Shown: positions 17,213-30,839 of the stretch, piece by piece | Layout: the number at the start of each line of letters is the position of its first letter | How positions within the stretch are numbered: the first letter of the stretch is position 1 | Assembly (NCBI RefSeq): GCF_029888045.1 | Contig: NZ_JARXRN010000029.1 | Location: forward strand, 147,372 to 211,371 | Origin: Luteimonas rhizosphaericola | GTDB taxonomy: Bacteria; Pseudomonadota; Gammaproteobacteria; Xanthomonadales; Xanthomonadaceae | Length of the DNA: 64,000 nucleotides | Direction: 5' to 3' | Notes under the pieces: generated by a model | Seen by the model: the letters and a program-made list of their open reading frames with translations, nothing else | What the model was told of the DNA's origin: nothing | Databases searched by the model: none | Program-made: the position numbers and the translations under genes

Positions 17213-17237
17213 GCCGCCCCAGGCGGCTCTTTCGTTT
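17213..17237 (+). terminator. Terminator-like hairpin in front of the S8 protease gene
   Basis: GCCGCC (17213-17218) pairs with GGCGGC (17222-17227) across a three-base loop and is followed by TCTTTCGTTT. It ends 17 bases before the protease ATG, so it may terminate sufT transcription or act as an attenuator in the protease leader. The stem is short (six pairs). Confidence 0.4.
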
Positions 17238-17254
17238 CCGGGGGTCACCAGTCC

Positions 17255-19597
17255 ATGTCCAGCCAGTCCAACCGCCGCATGCGCCTGCATGCCCTCGCGG
17301 CCGCCACCGCGCTCGCCCTCACCGCCGCCATCGCGTCGCCCGCGATGGCCGGCCGGGTCGAGCTGAGCGGGCTGCAGTCCGATACCGCGTTCGACCAGTT
17401 CATCGTCAAGTACCGGTCCGATGCGCCGGCCGCCACCGATGCCGCCGCACGCAAGCGCGGGCTGGACGCCGCCGCGGCCGCGGTCGTGAGTGGCTCGCAG
17501 GCGCTGCGCGGGCTGCCGCGCGGCACTGCGCTGGGCCTGGCGCACCAGCGCCGGATGGCAGTCGGCGCCGACGTGCTCAAGGCCAGCCGCAAGCTCGACC
17601 GGGTCGATGCAGAGACCCTGATGCGCGCGCTCGCCGCGCACCCGGACGTCGAGTACGTCGAGGTCGACAAGATCAACCGGCCGGTGTTCACCCCGAACGA
17701 TCCGCAGTTCGGCCAGCAATACGGCTTCGGCACCGGCGCCGGTGGTATCCGCGCCACCGAGGCCTGGGACGTCACCAGCGGCGCCGGCGCGGTGGTCGCC
17801 GTGCTCGACACCGGCATCACCAGCCACCCCGACCTCAACGCCAACGTGCTGCCGGGCTACGACTTCATCATCGACACCGCGGTCGCCGGCGACGGCAACG
17901 GCCGCGACGCTGATCCCAGCGACCCGGGCGACTACTACGGCGGCGACCCGTCCAGCTGGCATGGCACCCATGTGGCCGGAACGGTCGCGGCGGTGACCAA
18001 CAACGGGGTCGGCGTCGCCGGCACCGCCTACAGCGCCAAGGTGGTGCCGGTGCGCGTGCTCGGCCGCGGCGGCGGTTACGACTCGGACATCGCCGACGCG
18101 GTGATCTGGGCCTCCGGCGGCAGCGTCAGCGGCGTGCCGGCCAACGCCAATCCGGCCGAGGCGATCAACCTCAGCCTGGGCGGCAGCGGCAGTTGCGGCA
18201 GCGCCATGCAGAGCGCGATCAACGGCGCGGTGAGCCGCGGCTCGACCGTGGTCATCGCCGCCGGCAACAGCAACGCGAACGTCTCCGGCTTCTCGCCGGC
18301 CAACTGCAACAACGTCATCGCCGTCGGGTCCAACACCAGCACCGGTGCGCGCTCCAGCTTCTCCAACTACGGCGCTCTGGTGGACATCTCGGCGCCTGGC
18401 TCGAGCATCGTCTCGACCCTCAACAGCGGCAGCGCGGGACCGGGTTCGCCGAACTACGCCAGCTACAGCGGCACCTCGATGGCGGCGCCGCACGTGGCCG
18501 GCGTGGTCGCGCTGATGCAGTCGGTGGCGTCCACGCCGCTCACCCCGGCGCAGGTGGAGGCCACGATCAAGAGCACCGCGCGCGCATTCCCCTCCACGCC
18601 CTCGCAGCCGATCGGCGCCGGCATCGTCAATGCCCGCGCAGCGGTCGATGCGGTCGGCGGCGGCAGCGGAGGCAACACCCCGCCCAGCGCGAACTTCAGC
18701 GCCTCGCCCAGCGGCCTGACGGTGCAGTTCACCGACACTTCCAGCGACAGCGACGGCTCGATCGCATCGCGCAGCTGGAACTTCGGCGACGGCACCACCT
18801 CGACCGCCGCCAACCCGTCCAAGACCTACGCCGCCGCGGGCACCTACAGCGTGTCGCTCACCGTGACCGACGACGACGGCGCGACCAACACCCGGACCCA
18901 GTCGGTCACGGTCAGCACCAGCGGCGGCGGCAGCGTGCTGCAGAACGGCGTTCCCGTCACGGGCGTGTCCGGCGCCGCCAACAGTGCGCAGTACTGGACC
19001 ATCGACGTCCCGGCCGACGCCAGCAACCTGGTCATCGCCACCTCGGGCGGCAGCGGCGATGCCGACCTGTACGTGCGCCGCGGCAGCGCGCCGACCACGT
19101 CCGCCTACGACTGCCGCCCGTACCGCAGCGGCAATGCCGAGTCCTGCTCGTTCGCCTCGCCGCAGTCGGGCACCTGGCACGTGATGGTGCGCGGCTATTC
19201 GGCCTATTCCGGCGTGACCCTGAGCGGGTCTTACACTGCCGGCAGCGGGGGCGGAGCCCAGACCTACAGCAACACGACCGACTACGCCATCGCCGACAAC
19301 GCCACGGTCGAAAGCCCGATCCCGGTCTCCGGCCGCAGCGGCAACGCGCCTAGCGGCACGCCGGTGGCGGTCGACATCCGCCACACCTACCGCGGCGACC
19401 TGAAAGTGGACCTGGTCGCGCCCGACGGCAGTGTCTACGTGCTGCACAACCGCGCCGGCGGCAGCGCCGACAACGTGATCGGCACCTACACACTCAACCT
19501 GTCCAGCGAGCCGCTCAACGGCACCTGGCGGCTGCGCGTGAACGACAACTACGCCGGCGACACCGGCTACATCAACAGCTGGAGCATCACGTTCTGA
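17255..19597 (+). CDS. Secreted S8 (subtilisin-family) serine protease with PKD, PPC and P domains
   Basis: A 780-residue preproprotein, probably an extracellular protease. A signal peptide ends about residue 32 (AMA). It is followed by an inhibitor-I9-like propeptide (FIVKYRSD to DVEYVEVDK, about 48-138) and a subtilase catalytic domain (about 165-465) with Asp185 (VLDTGI), His236 (HGTHVAG) and Ser408 (GTSMAAPH). Then come a PKD domain (about 477-555, WNFGDGTTST), a pre-peptidase C-terminal domain (about 564-662, GDADLYVRRG) and a proprotein-convertase P domain to the C-terminus (HTYRGDLKVDLVAPDGS). The ATG at 17255 is chosen because the signal peptide starts there. It stands 117 bases before a second secreted protease with the same tail. 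Confidence 0.95.
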   Translation: MSSQSNRRMRLHALAAATALALTAAIASPAMAGRVELSGLQSDTAFDQFIVKYRSDAPAATDAAARKRGLDAAAAAVVSGSQALRGLPRGTALGLAHQRRMAVGADVLKASRKLDRVDAETLMRALAAHPDVEYVEVDKINRPVFTPNDPQFGQQYGFGTGAGGIRATEAWDVTSGAGAVVAVLDTGITSHPDLNANVLPGYDFIIDTAVAGDGNGRDADPSDPGDYYGGDPSSWHGTHVAGTVAAVTNNGVGVAGTAYSAKVVPVRVLGRGGGYDSDIADAVIWASGGSVSGVPANANPAEAINLSLGGSGSCGSAMQSAINGAVSRGSTVVIAAGNSNANVSGFSPANCNNVIAVGSNTSTGARSSFSNYGALVDISAPGSSIVSTLNSGSAGPGSPNYASYSGTSMAAPHVAGVVALMQSVASTPLTPAQVEATIKSTARAFPSTPSQPIGAGIVNARAAVDAVGGGSGGNTPPSANFSASPSGLTVQFTDTSSDSDGSIASRSWNFGDGTTSTAANPSKTYAAAGTYSVSLTVTDDDGATNTRTQSVTVSTSGGGSVLQNGVPVTGVSGAANSAQYWTIDVPADASNLVIATSGGSGDADLYVRRGSAPTTSAYDCRPYRSGNAESCSFASPQSGTWHVMVRGYSAYSGVTLSGSYTAGSGGGAQTYSNTTDYAIADNATVESPIPVSGRSGNAPSGTPVAVDIRHTYRGDLKVDLVAPDGSVYVLHNRAGGSADNVIGTYTLNLSSEPLNGTWRLRVNDNYAGDTGYINSWSITF

Positions 19598-22036
<2,439 letters not shown>

Positions 22037-22067
22037 TCGGCACTGCACAGGACGTGCAGCGACGCGC

Positions 22068-22098
22068 GCGGCCCCGGGGGAAATCCCGGGGCCGCTTT
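22068..22098 (+). terminator. Rho-independent terminator of the protease pair
   Basis: An 11-base-pair GC stem (22068-22078 with 22085-22095) with loop GGAAAT is followed by TTTCG. It begins 32 bases after the stop codon of the second protease. The T tract is short but the stem is very stable. Confidence 0.7.
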
Positions 22099-22215
22099 CG
22101 CATGGGCGCCGACCCGGTGCCCCTGGAGCATTCATCGGCTGCCCACCTACGCCCGGGCAGCATGCATGGCGTCGCCGCACACGCGGCGTACCCCCGTTTT
22201 CCCCGAGGAGCCGCC

Positions 22216-22686
22216 ATGCCGCACCTTGAGCCCCCATCGCGCCGGACCGCGGCGTGCGCCTTGCTGACCGCGTGCGTGATCGCCGGATGCGCGGCCGCGA
22301 CCGGAGACCCACGCATGAACGAACATCCCGCATCCGATCCCCCGACCGCGCATGCGCCTGGCGTGGAGGTCGAGCTGCCGGGCGAAGGCCCGTTCCAGCG
22401 CTTCATCGTCCGCTACCGCGCGGACAGCCCCGCGGGACGCGAGTCCGCGAACGTGCCGGAGAAGCTGCGCCAGGCCGCCGCGGCCCTGGATCCGGCCCCC
22501 GTGCTGTCGTGGCAGCGGCGCCTGGCGGTCGGCGGCGACGTGTTCACGGTCGACCGGCCGCTGGACAGGGAGCAGGCGCGCCAGCTGATGCAGGCCTTCG
22601 CCGCCGATCCCCAGGTGCAGTCGATCGAGGTCGATCGCCGGCTCGGGATCGATCCGCCGCGCCAGATGCGCACGCGCGGGGATTGA
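22216..22686 (+). CDS. Lipoprotein resembling a stand-alone subtilase propeptide (I9-like)
   Basis: A 156-residue protein with a lipoprotein signal: lipobox ending in Cys25 (VIAGC), with Cys20 as an alternative. The remainder (about 57-146) resembles the propeptide of the S8 protease at 17255: QRFIVRYRADSPAG against DQFIVKYRSDAPAA, WQRRLAVGGDVFTVDRPLD against HQRRMAVGADVLKASRKLD, and DPQVQSIEVDRR against HPDVEYVEVDK. There is no catalytic domain. I infer a membrane-anchored inhibitor or folding helper for a subtilase. The ATG at 22216 has GAGGAG upstream; a terminator separates it from the proteases. Confidence 0.8.
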   Translation: MPHLEPPSRRTAACALLTACVIAGCAAATGDPRMNEHPASDPPTAHAPGVEVELPGEGPFQRFIVRYRADSPAGRESANVPEKLRQAAAALDPAPVLSWQRRLAVGGDVFTVDRPLDREQARQLMQAFAADPQVQSIEVDRRLGIDPPRQMRTRGD

Positions 22687-22722
22687 GCGCCGGGGCGATC
22701 CGCCCGCAGCCGCCCGCCCGGT

Positions 22723-23214
22723 TCAGTCGTCCAGCGCCTCGAACCGGTTGGCCTCGACGTTCTTGCGCACCCGCGCCGGATCCCAGATGCGGCCGTTCAT
22801 GGCGATGTACACGCCCGGCGGCAGCGACTGCACCGCGCCCACCGCGGTGCCGATGTTGAACTCGGCATCCGAACCGCGGAAGCGCGCGGGACTGAGCGCG
22901 CCGGTGAGCACGATGGTCTTGCCGGGGACGGTGGCCAGGACCTTCGCCGTCTCCACCATCGAATCGGTGCCATGGGTGACGAGCACGTGGCGCGCCTCCT
23001 GGGCGGCGATCGTGGCCCGCACCAGCTCGCGGTCGGCATCGTCCAGATGCAGCGAATCCTTGCGCAGGATCGGGATCACGCGGAAGCGGAACGCCACGCC
23101 GAGTTCGCCGAGCATGCGGCCGATCTGCGGATCCCCGATCTGGTAGTCCGACTTGTCGTCGAAGTAGATCTTGTCGATCGTGCCGCCGGTGGTGACGATC
23201 AGCAGGTCTTCCAT
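22723..23214 (-). CDS. Asparaginase-domain protein (short form)
   Basis: A 163-residue protein similar to the N-terminal domain of type I/II L-asparaginases. The threonine motifs are present: IVTTGGTIDKIYF near the N-terminus and VLVTHGTDSMVETAKVL in the middle, followed by IVLTGALSPARFRGSDAEFN. The second asparaginase domain is absent; such short versions form a recognised group whose activity is unclear. The ATG at 23214 has GGGAGG upstream. It is the last of a minus-strand group with DUF2069 and wrbA genes, 79 bases from the former. Confidence 0.88.
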   Translation of the reverse strand: MEDLLIVTTGGTIDKIYFDDKSDYQIGDPQIGRMLGELGVAFRFRVIPILRKDSLHLDDADRELVRATIAAQEARHVLVTHGTDSMVETAKVLATVPGKTIVLTGALSPARFRGSDAEFNIGTAVGAVQSLPPGVYIAMNGRIWDPARVRKNVEANRFEALDD

Positions 23215-23293
23215 CGGGAACCTCCCATCGGCGCGCTCGCGCGCCCGGTAGCGAAAGCGAGGTCGCGCAGGCGCGACGCAGGAATGCGGGAAT

Positions 23294-25591
<2,298 letters not shown>

Positions 25592-25595
<4 letters not shown>

Positions 25596-26242
25596 AACCG
25601 CAGGCCCCCGGCGTCTTCCTCCTCGCCCTGTTGCTGGCGGCCTGCCAGCCCGCCACCGGGCCGGCGGCCGATCCCGCCCCGGCGCCGGGAGACGACCCCG
25701 CCGCCGCAAATACCGACGCCGAGTCGTCCGATCCCGAACCGGCCGACGCCGGTGGCGACGCCGCGCCGCGTCCCGACGAGCCCGGGCTGAAGGTCGCGAC
25801 CATCGACGGCAGCGAGTACGACATCGCCGACCACCGCGGCAAGTGGGTCGTCGTGAACTTCTGGGCCACGTGGTGCTCGCCGTGCCTGAAGGAGATGCCC
25901 GAGCTGTCGGCACTGCACACCATGCGCGAACACATCAGCGTCGTCGGCCTGGCCTACGAGGAAATCGACGTGCCGTCGATGCAGTCCTTCCTCGCCGAGC
26001 ATCCGGTGGCGTATCCGATCGCGATCATCGACGTGTACGCGCCGCCCGCGGACTTCGAGACCCCGCGTGGGCTGCCGATGACCTACCTGATCGCGCCCGA
26101 CGGCAAGGTGGCGCGCCAGTTCCTCGGGCCGGTCACGGCGAAGGAGATCGAGACCGCGATCGAGGGCAGCGGCGGGCCGGCGCTGGAGTCGCTCCCGGGC
26201 GCAGCGGCGGATGCGGAGGCGGCCGCGGAGGAGGGCGCCTGA
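25592..26242 (+). CDS. TlpA-like thioredoxin-fold lipoprotein
   Basis: A 216-residue exported thiol-disulfide oxidoreductase. A lipoprotein signal ends at Cys18 (LLAAC), followed by a Pro/Asp/Ala-rich linker (about 20-62), then the TlpA-like domain with the redox motif WCSPC (Cys95, Cys98) after VVVNFWATW, the cis-proline loop GLPMTYLI, and an Ala/Glu-rich tail. It probably keeps envelope proteins reduced. Translationally coupled to YihY upstream; its stop shares one base with the acylphosphatase start (TGATG). Confidence 0.9.
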
Positions 26243-26511
26243 TGCCCGCGGCCCGCTTCCGGGTGGATGGCCGGGTGCAGGGCGTCGGCTTCCGCGCCGC
26301 GACGCGAATGCAGGCACGCGCGCTCGGACTGCGCGGCCACGCGCGCAACCTGGACGACGGCAGCGTCGAGGTGGTGGCCGAGGGCGAGGCCCAGGCACTG
26401 GAAGCGCTGGCGCAGTGGCTGGAGGACGGCCCACCGGCGGCGCGGGTGGCCCACGTGCAGCGTGATCCCTACCCGGGTCCGGTGCCTGCGGACGGGTTCG
26501 TGATCGGCTGA
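26242..26511 (+). CDS. acyP: Acylphosphatase
   Basis: An 89-residue enzyme hydrolysing acyl phosphates such as carbamoyl phosphate or 1,3-bisphosphoglycerate. The phosphate-binding loop [16 protein letters not shown] includes the catalytic Arg18, and the catalytic Asn36 is in [13 protein letters not shown]. Length is normal. The start codon overlaps the stop of the TlpA-like gene, making it the third member of a coupled YihY-TlpA-AcyP transcript. It is convergent with the gene ending at 26612. Confidence 0.95.
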   Translation: MPAARFRVDGRVQGVGFRAATRMQARALGLRGHARNLDDGSVEVVAEGEAQALEALAQWLEDGPPAARVAHVQRDPYPGPVPADGFVIG

Positions 26512-26611
26512 GGCTGCAGTCGACTGGACCCGCCGCGGCGACCTCGGCAGCAGCGTCCAGCGCGACCCGCGCGCACACTGCCCGCCGCCGTGCCGGGAGG
26601 ACCGTCCGCCC

Positions 26612-27142
26612 TCAGCGCGGGCGAGGTGCGGCCACGTCCGGATCGGCGCCACGCTCGGCCTCGGCAGGCATCCGCCCGTTCGCGTCCGTCGTGTCGGCGG
26701 CCGGCGCAGAAGTCGAAGCCGCAGATGCGACGACGGGAACGTCGCCTGCGGCCTGGATCCGCATCGCCCGGTCACGCTGGTCGGCGTCCAGCGGCGGAGG
26801 CCGCGCCTGTGCGCCGATGGCCTGGTGCTTCCACCCGGGCAGCTTGCGGATGCCGTGACCGGCCAGTTCCAGCCCCTTGTTGATGCCCATCTGCACCAGC
26901 CCGCCGCGCAGGCCGATCTCTTCCAGCCCCGGCGGCTCGTCCCAGTCGCGCGAGAACACCGTCTCCTCGACCGCCACCGGGTTGCGGAATGCGAACGGAT
27001 CGGCGGGCGGCCGCCGGCCGGTGACGCGCACCGCCTCGAGCTCGCGCACCGTGTCGGGCGCGACATCGGAGGCGTCCTGTGCAACGGCCGCCGTTGCCGT
27101 AGCGGCCAGCGCGACGGCCAGCAGCGTCCCCGCCGCGGTCAC
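26612..27142 (-). CDS. Hypothetical exported protein
   Basis: A 176-residue protein I do not recognise. A signal-peptide-like N-terminus (TAAGTLLAVALAATATAAVAQ) is followed by ELEAVRVTGRRPPADPFAFRNPVAVEETVF, a Gly-rich helical part (LRGGLVQMGINKGLELAGHGIRKLPGW) and a low-complexity acidic/Ala-rich C-terminus. The GTG start at 27142 overlaps the ppk2 stop as GTGA, so it appears translationally coupled to the polyphosphate kinase gene. No enzymatic motif is visible. Confidence 0.65.
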   Translation of the reverse strand: MTAAGTLLAVALAATATAAVAQDASDVAPDTVRELEAVRVTGRRPPADPFAFRNPVAVEETVFSRDWDEPPGLEEIGLRGGLVQMGINKGLELAGHGIRKLPGWKHQAIGAQARPPPLDADQRDRAMRIQAAGDVPVVASAASTSAPAADTTDANGRMPAEAERGADPDVAAPRPR

Positions 27143-27915
27143 GTCCGGAACGCTGGCAGCGGACGCAGGACGCCGTAGCGTTCGCGGCGCGGGCGGCCGG
27201 CCAGCGGTGGCAGGTCGAGGTCGGGCGGCGGCACGTGGGTATCCGGCAGGCGGTCGAGCAGGTCGCGGATCAGGGTCAGCCGGCCGCGCTTCTGGTCGTT
27301 GAAATCCACCAGCGTCCACGGCGCATGCCGGGTGTGGGTGGCCGCGAGCATCGTTTCGCGGGCGCGGGTGTAGTCGTCGTAGCGCACCCGCGCCTCGATG
27401 TCGACCGGCGAGAGTTTCCAGCGCTTGAGCGGATCGCACAGCCGCTCCTGGAAGCGCTCCTCCTGGCGCACCTGGTCGCAGCACAGCCAGTACTTGAACA
27501 GCAGGATGCCGTCGTCCACCAGCTGCCGCTCGAACACCGGCGCCTGCCGCAGGAACGCCTTGACCTGCGCCGGCGTGGCGAAACCCATCACCTGTTCGAC
27601 GCCGGCGCGGTTGTACCAGCTGCGGTCGAACAGCGCGATCTCGCCCGCAGCCGGCAGGTGCGGCACGTAGCGCTGGAAATACCACTGGCCGGACTCGCGG
27701 TCGTTCGGCTTCGGCAGCGCCACCACGTGGCACTGGCGCGGATTGAGCTGGTCGGCGATGGCGCCGATCGCGCCGCCCTTGCCGGCGGTGTCGCGGCCTT
27801 CGAACAGCACCAGCAGGCGCTTGCCGGCGTGCTGCAGCCAGCGCGAGAGCGCCACCAGCTCGACCTGCATCGGCGCCAACGCCGCTTCGTATTCCTTGCG
27901 CTTGAGTTCCTTCAT
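27139..27915 (-). CDS. ppk2: Polyphosphate kinase 2 family protein
   Basis: A 258-residue PPK2 that transfers phosphate between polyphosphate and nucleotides. Walker A is GRDTAGKG (40-47) within LLVLFEGRDTAGKGGAIGAI; Walker B and the lid are in IALFDRSWYNRAGVEQVMGF (93-112). The single-domain length fits the short PPK2 classes; whether it favours NDP or NMP is not decidable by eye. The ATG at 27915 begins MKELKRKEYE. It lies 172 bases downstream of moaB; that gap shows nothing I can assign. Confidence 0.93.
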   Translation of the reverse strand: MKELKRKEYEAALAPMQVELVALSRWLQHAGKRLLVLFEGRDTAGKGGAIGAIADQLNPRQCHVVALPKPNDRESGQWYFQRYVPHLPAAGEIALFDRSWYNRAGVEQVMGFATPAQVKAFLRQAPVFERQLVDDGILLFKYWLCCDQVRQEERFQERLCDPLKRWKLSPVDIEARVRYDDYTRARETMLAATHTRHAPWTLVDFNDQKRGRLTLIRDLLDRLPDTHVPPPDLDLPPLAGRPRRERYGVLRPLPAFRT

Positions 27916-28087
27916 CGCGGGGCTCCCTGCATGCGGATGCGAATGCGGTGTGCGCCGGCGCCGGGGCGCGCGGCTGCCTGGGACGCGTCGCCACGTGCGC
28001 GGCACGACCGCGGGCCTCCCGGCGCGCATGGCGGGTGGTCGGCCAGGCCGGCGAGCGGAACGCGGCGGGCCGGGGCGCCGCCGGCGC

Positions 28088-28612
28088 TCAGGACGGCTCC
28101 GACAGCCGCGGCCGCAGCGTGGCCAGGTTGCAGGGCCGCGTGCGCGCATCGAGCTGGTCGCGCAGGATCCGGGTCCATGCCGTGCGGCAGGCCGAGGTCG
28201 AACCCGGCAACGCGAACAGGAAGGTGCCGTTGGCCAGCCCGGCGAAGGCGCGCGACTGCAGCGCCGAGGTGCCGATCTCCTCGAACGAGATCGCGCGGAA
28301 CAGTTCGCCGAAGCCCGGCATCTGCTTGTCCAGCAGCGGCAGCAGCGCCTCGGGCGTGGAATCGCGACCGGTGAACCCGGTGCCGCCGGTGACCAGGATG
28401 CCGTCGACGGCGGGATCGGCGATCCACTGCGAGACCAGCGCGCGCAGCGCGTAGCGGTCGTCGGGCAGCAGCGCGCGCGCGTGCAGGCGGTGGCCCGCGC
28501 CGGCGAGCGCGTCGGCCAGGTAGTCGCCCGACGCGTCCTCGGCCAGCGTGCGCGAATCGGACACCGTGAGCACGCACAGCGCCAGGGGGATCGTCTCGTC
28601 GGTCGCGGTCAT
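28088..28612 (-). CDS. moaB: Molybdenum cofactor biosynthesis protein B (MoaB)
   Basis: A 174-residue MoCF-fold protein expected to adenylylate molybdopterin. Signatures are LTVSDSRTLAEDASGDYLAD, the GGTG loop in DGILVTGGTGFTGRDSTPEAL, and FLFALPGSTSACRTAW. No other molybdenum cofactor genes are in the window. It lies 47 bases downstream of the OGT gene in the same direction. Confidence 0.92.
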   Translation of the reverse strand: MTATDETIPLALCVLTVSDSRTLAEDASGDYLADALAGAGHRLHARALLPDDRYALRALVSQWIADPAVDGILVTGGTGFTGRDSTPEALLPLLDKQMPGFGELFRAISFEEIGTSALQSRAFAGLANGTFLFALPGSTSACRTAWTRILRDQLDARTRPCNLATLRPRLSEPS

Positions 28613-28659
28613 GGCCGCAGCCTACCGCAGAGACCGCGCGCGCGGCAGTTGCGCGAGCC

Positions 28660-30360
28660 TCAGACGGGCCGCGGGGGTGCGATCCGCGCCAGCTCGTGGG
28701 CCAGCGCGGCGAAGTCGCGGGCGAACGCCGTCATGTCGAACAGCCCGGACGACAGGCGCGCCTCCGCCAGCCGCCGGCGCAGGGCGCCGCGCGCATCGGC
28801 ATCGCACGCCAGTGCGATCGCGGTGGAGATGAAGGCCTCGTCGCTGTCGACGTTCATCGCGTCCAGGCCCAGGTGATGGTTGAGGCTGCCGGCCACGCGC
28901 GCGGCGAACGTCTCGCCGGGGCGGGTGAGGACCGGGCAGCCGGCCCACAGCGCATCCGAGGCGGTGGTGTGGGCGTTGTAGGGATGCGTGTCGAGGAACA
29001 GGTCGGCCAGCTGCAGCCGGGCCAGGTAGGCCGGGTGCGGCTGCTTGGCCATGAACACGAGGCGGGCCGGATCGACGCCCGCGGCCCGCGCGGCCTCGCG
29101 CAGGCGCGCGTCCGCCCGGCCCGGACCGGACAGCAGCCACAGCACGCTGCCGGGCGCGCCGCGCAGCACCGCGAGCAGGCGCGCGAACGTGGCGGGGTTG
29201 AGCTTGTAGCTGTTGTTGAAGCAGCACAGCACCGTCGATCCCTCCGGCAGGCCGCACTCGGCACGCGAGGGCGGGGCGGGCAACGCGCGCGACGTGTCGG
29301 AGGGCTGGAAGCAGCGCGGCAGCCACGCCACCCGTTCGGAGAAGTGCGGGGCCAGCGCCTCGGGCAGGACGAACCGGTCGGCGACGACATGGTCGATCCA
29401 CGGCGCGCCGCTGGTGCCGGGATACGCCAGCCAGTTCACCTGCACCGGCGCCGGCCGCATCGCCAGCACCTCCGGGCGGCCACCGCCGCCCCAGCCGCGC
29501 AGGTCGAACAGCACGTCGATGCCGGCGGCGCGGATCTGCAGCGCGGCGTCGACGTGGCGGGTGCCGGCGAGATCATGCCAGCGGGCGGCGCCGCGCAGGC
29601 GCTGCGCGATCGCGCTGGCGTCGTCGGGGGCGAGCGCGAACAGGTGCGATTCGACGCCGACCTCCGCGCGCAGCGCTTCGAAGAACGCGACCGTCAGCAA
29701 CCCGGTCGGATGCGCACCGAAGCCGTTGGACATGAATCCCAGCCGCAGCGGCCCGGCCGCGCGGGGCGGCGCCGGCGGCAGCGGCCGCACCGCGCGGGCC
29801 AGGGCCGCGGCGCGCAGCCGCGCGCAGCGCAGCTGTTCGGCTGGCGAGGCGTCCTCGCTCAGGAAGGCGAACGGCTCGATCGCCGGCTCGCCTGCGGCCA
29901 CCGCGTCGCGCACCTGTGCCGACAGCGCGTCCAGCCCGCGCCAGTCGCAGACCTTGCGGCGCCACGCCAGCAGGTAGGCCGCGATCCCCGCCGACCCGGG
30001 CATCAGCGCGTGCGCGCGGGCATACGCCTCGTTCGCCGCTTCCGGCTCGCCGGCGTCCTCCAGCACGTGCGCCAGCCAGACGGCGATGCCCGGATGTTCC
30101 GGCGCACCACGCGCCGCCGCGCCGAGGCTCGCGGCGGCGTCGGCATGGCGTCGGAGCATCCACTGCGCGCGTCCCAGGCGCGCCAGCGCCTCCGGATGCC
30201 CCGGCGCAAGCTGCAGCGCGCGCTGCGCGGCGGCGATGCAGGCCCGCGCGTCGCCGGCCTCGACCTCGGCATCGGCGAGCAGGATCCAGGCGAAGGCGTT
30301 GCCCGGTTCGCGCTGTACGGCGGCGCGGGCCTGCGCGCGCGGATCGCCCGCGGGGGTCAC
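28660..30360 (-). CDS. O-GlcNAc-transferase-like protein, TPR plus GT41 domain
   Basis: A 566-residue homologue of eukaryotic O-GlcNAc transferase, nearly the length of the structurally studied Xanthomonas campestris protein (about 568 residues). N-terminal TPR repeats (residues 5-170, for example AWILLADAEVEAGDARACIAAAQRAL) precede the two-lobed GT41 domain: LRLGFMSNGFGAHPTGLL with the active-site His, NWLAYPGTSGAPWIDHVVAD, VLCCFNNSYKLNP, and the nucleotide-sugar site DTHPYNAHTTASDALWAG. It probably glycosylates proteins, but donor and targets are unknown. The GTG at 30360 is the likely start since upstream codons run into the GNAT gene. Confidence 0.9.
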   Translation of the reverse strand: MTPAGDPRAQARAAVQREPGNAFAWILLADAEVEAGDARACIAAAQRALQLAPGHPEALARLGRAQWMLRRHADAAASLGAAARGAPEHPGIAVWLAHVLEDAGEPEAANEAYARAHALMPGSAGIAAYLLAWRRKVCDWRGLDALSAQVRDAVAAGEPAIEPFAFLSEDASPAEQLRCARLRAAALARAVRPLPPAPPRAAGPLRLGFMSNGFGAHPTGLLTVAFFEALRAEVGVESHLFALAPDDASAIAQRLRGAARWHDLAGTRHVDAALQIRAAGIDVLFDLRGWGGGGRPEVLAMRPAPVQVNWLAYPGTSGAPWIDHVVADRFVLPEALAPHFSERVAWLPRCFQPSDTSRALPAPPSRAECGLPEGSTVLCCFNNSYKLNPATFARLLAVLRGAPGSVLWLLSGPGRADARLREAARAAGVDPARLVFMAKQPHPAYLARLQLADLFLDTHPYNAHTTASDALWAGCPVLTRPGETFAARVAGSLNHHLGLDAMNVDSDEAFISTAIALACDADARGALRRRLAEARLSSGLFDMTAFARDFAALAHELARIAPPRPV

Positions 30361-30388
30361 CGGCGCGGGGCCCGGCGCGGGACGGCAC

Positions 30389-30835
30389 TCAGGACAGCGA
30401 CAGCGAGTACCACTGGGTCGCGTCCTCGTGCCAGCCGGCGTCGCGGTAGGTGGCGCGGGCGGCGGCGTTGTCGCGCGCGGTCTCGAGCTGGATCGATGCG
30501 GCGCCATCGGCTCGCGCGAAGGCCGCGGCCGCGTCCAGCAGCGCGCGGGCCACGCCCTGGCGGCGCGTGGCCGGCAGCACGAACAGGTCGTTGAGGACCC
30601 AGGTGCGCGCCATGCGCACCGACGAGAACATCGGGTAGAGCTGCGCGAACCCCACCGCCGTGCTCCCCTGGCGCGCCACCAGCACCTTCGATTCGCCGAA
30701 GCGCAGGCGGCTGCGCAGCCATTCGCGCGCTGCGGGCACGTCGGAGGGTTGGCCGTAGAACTGGCGGTACGCGTCGAACAGCGCGGCGAGCGCGTCGAGG
30801 TCGGCGGGCTGAGCGTGGCTGACGGTGGCGGTCAT
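30389..30835 (-). CDS. GNAT family N-acetyltransferase
   Basis: A 148-residue acetyltransferase. The acetyl-CoA-binding motif A is WVLNDLFVLPATRRQGVARALLDAAAAFA, with the R/Q-X-X-G-X-A pattern RRQGVA; motif B follows in IQLETARDNAAARATYRDAGW. Substrate not predictable. It lies four bases downstream of prfA and 28 bases upstream of the OGT start, so it likely shares their transcript. Confidence 0.9.
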   Translation of the reverse strand: MTATVSHAQPADLDALAALFDAYRQFYGQPSDVPAAREWLRSRLRFGESKVLVARQGSTAVGFAQLYPMFSSVRMARTWVLNDLFVLPATRRQGVARALLDAAAAFARADGAASIQLETARDNAAARATYRDAGWHEDATQWYSLSLS

Positions 30836-30839
30836 CGGG

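Noticed and set aside
23215..23293. Small ORF beginning MNSRIPASRLRD between DUF2069 and the asparaginase-like gene
   Set aside because: About 30 codons running into the next gene in another frame, with no independent evidence.
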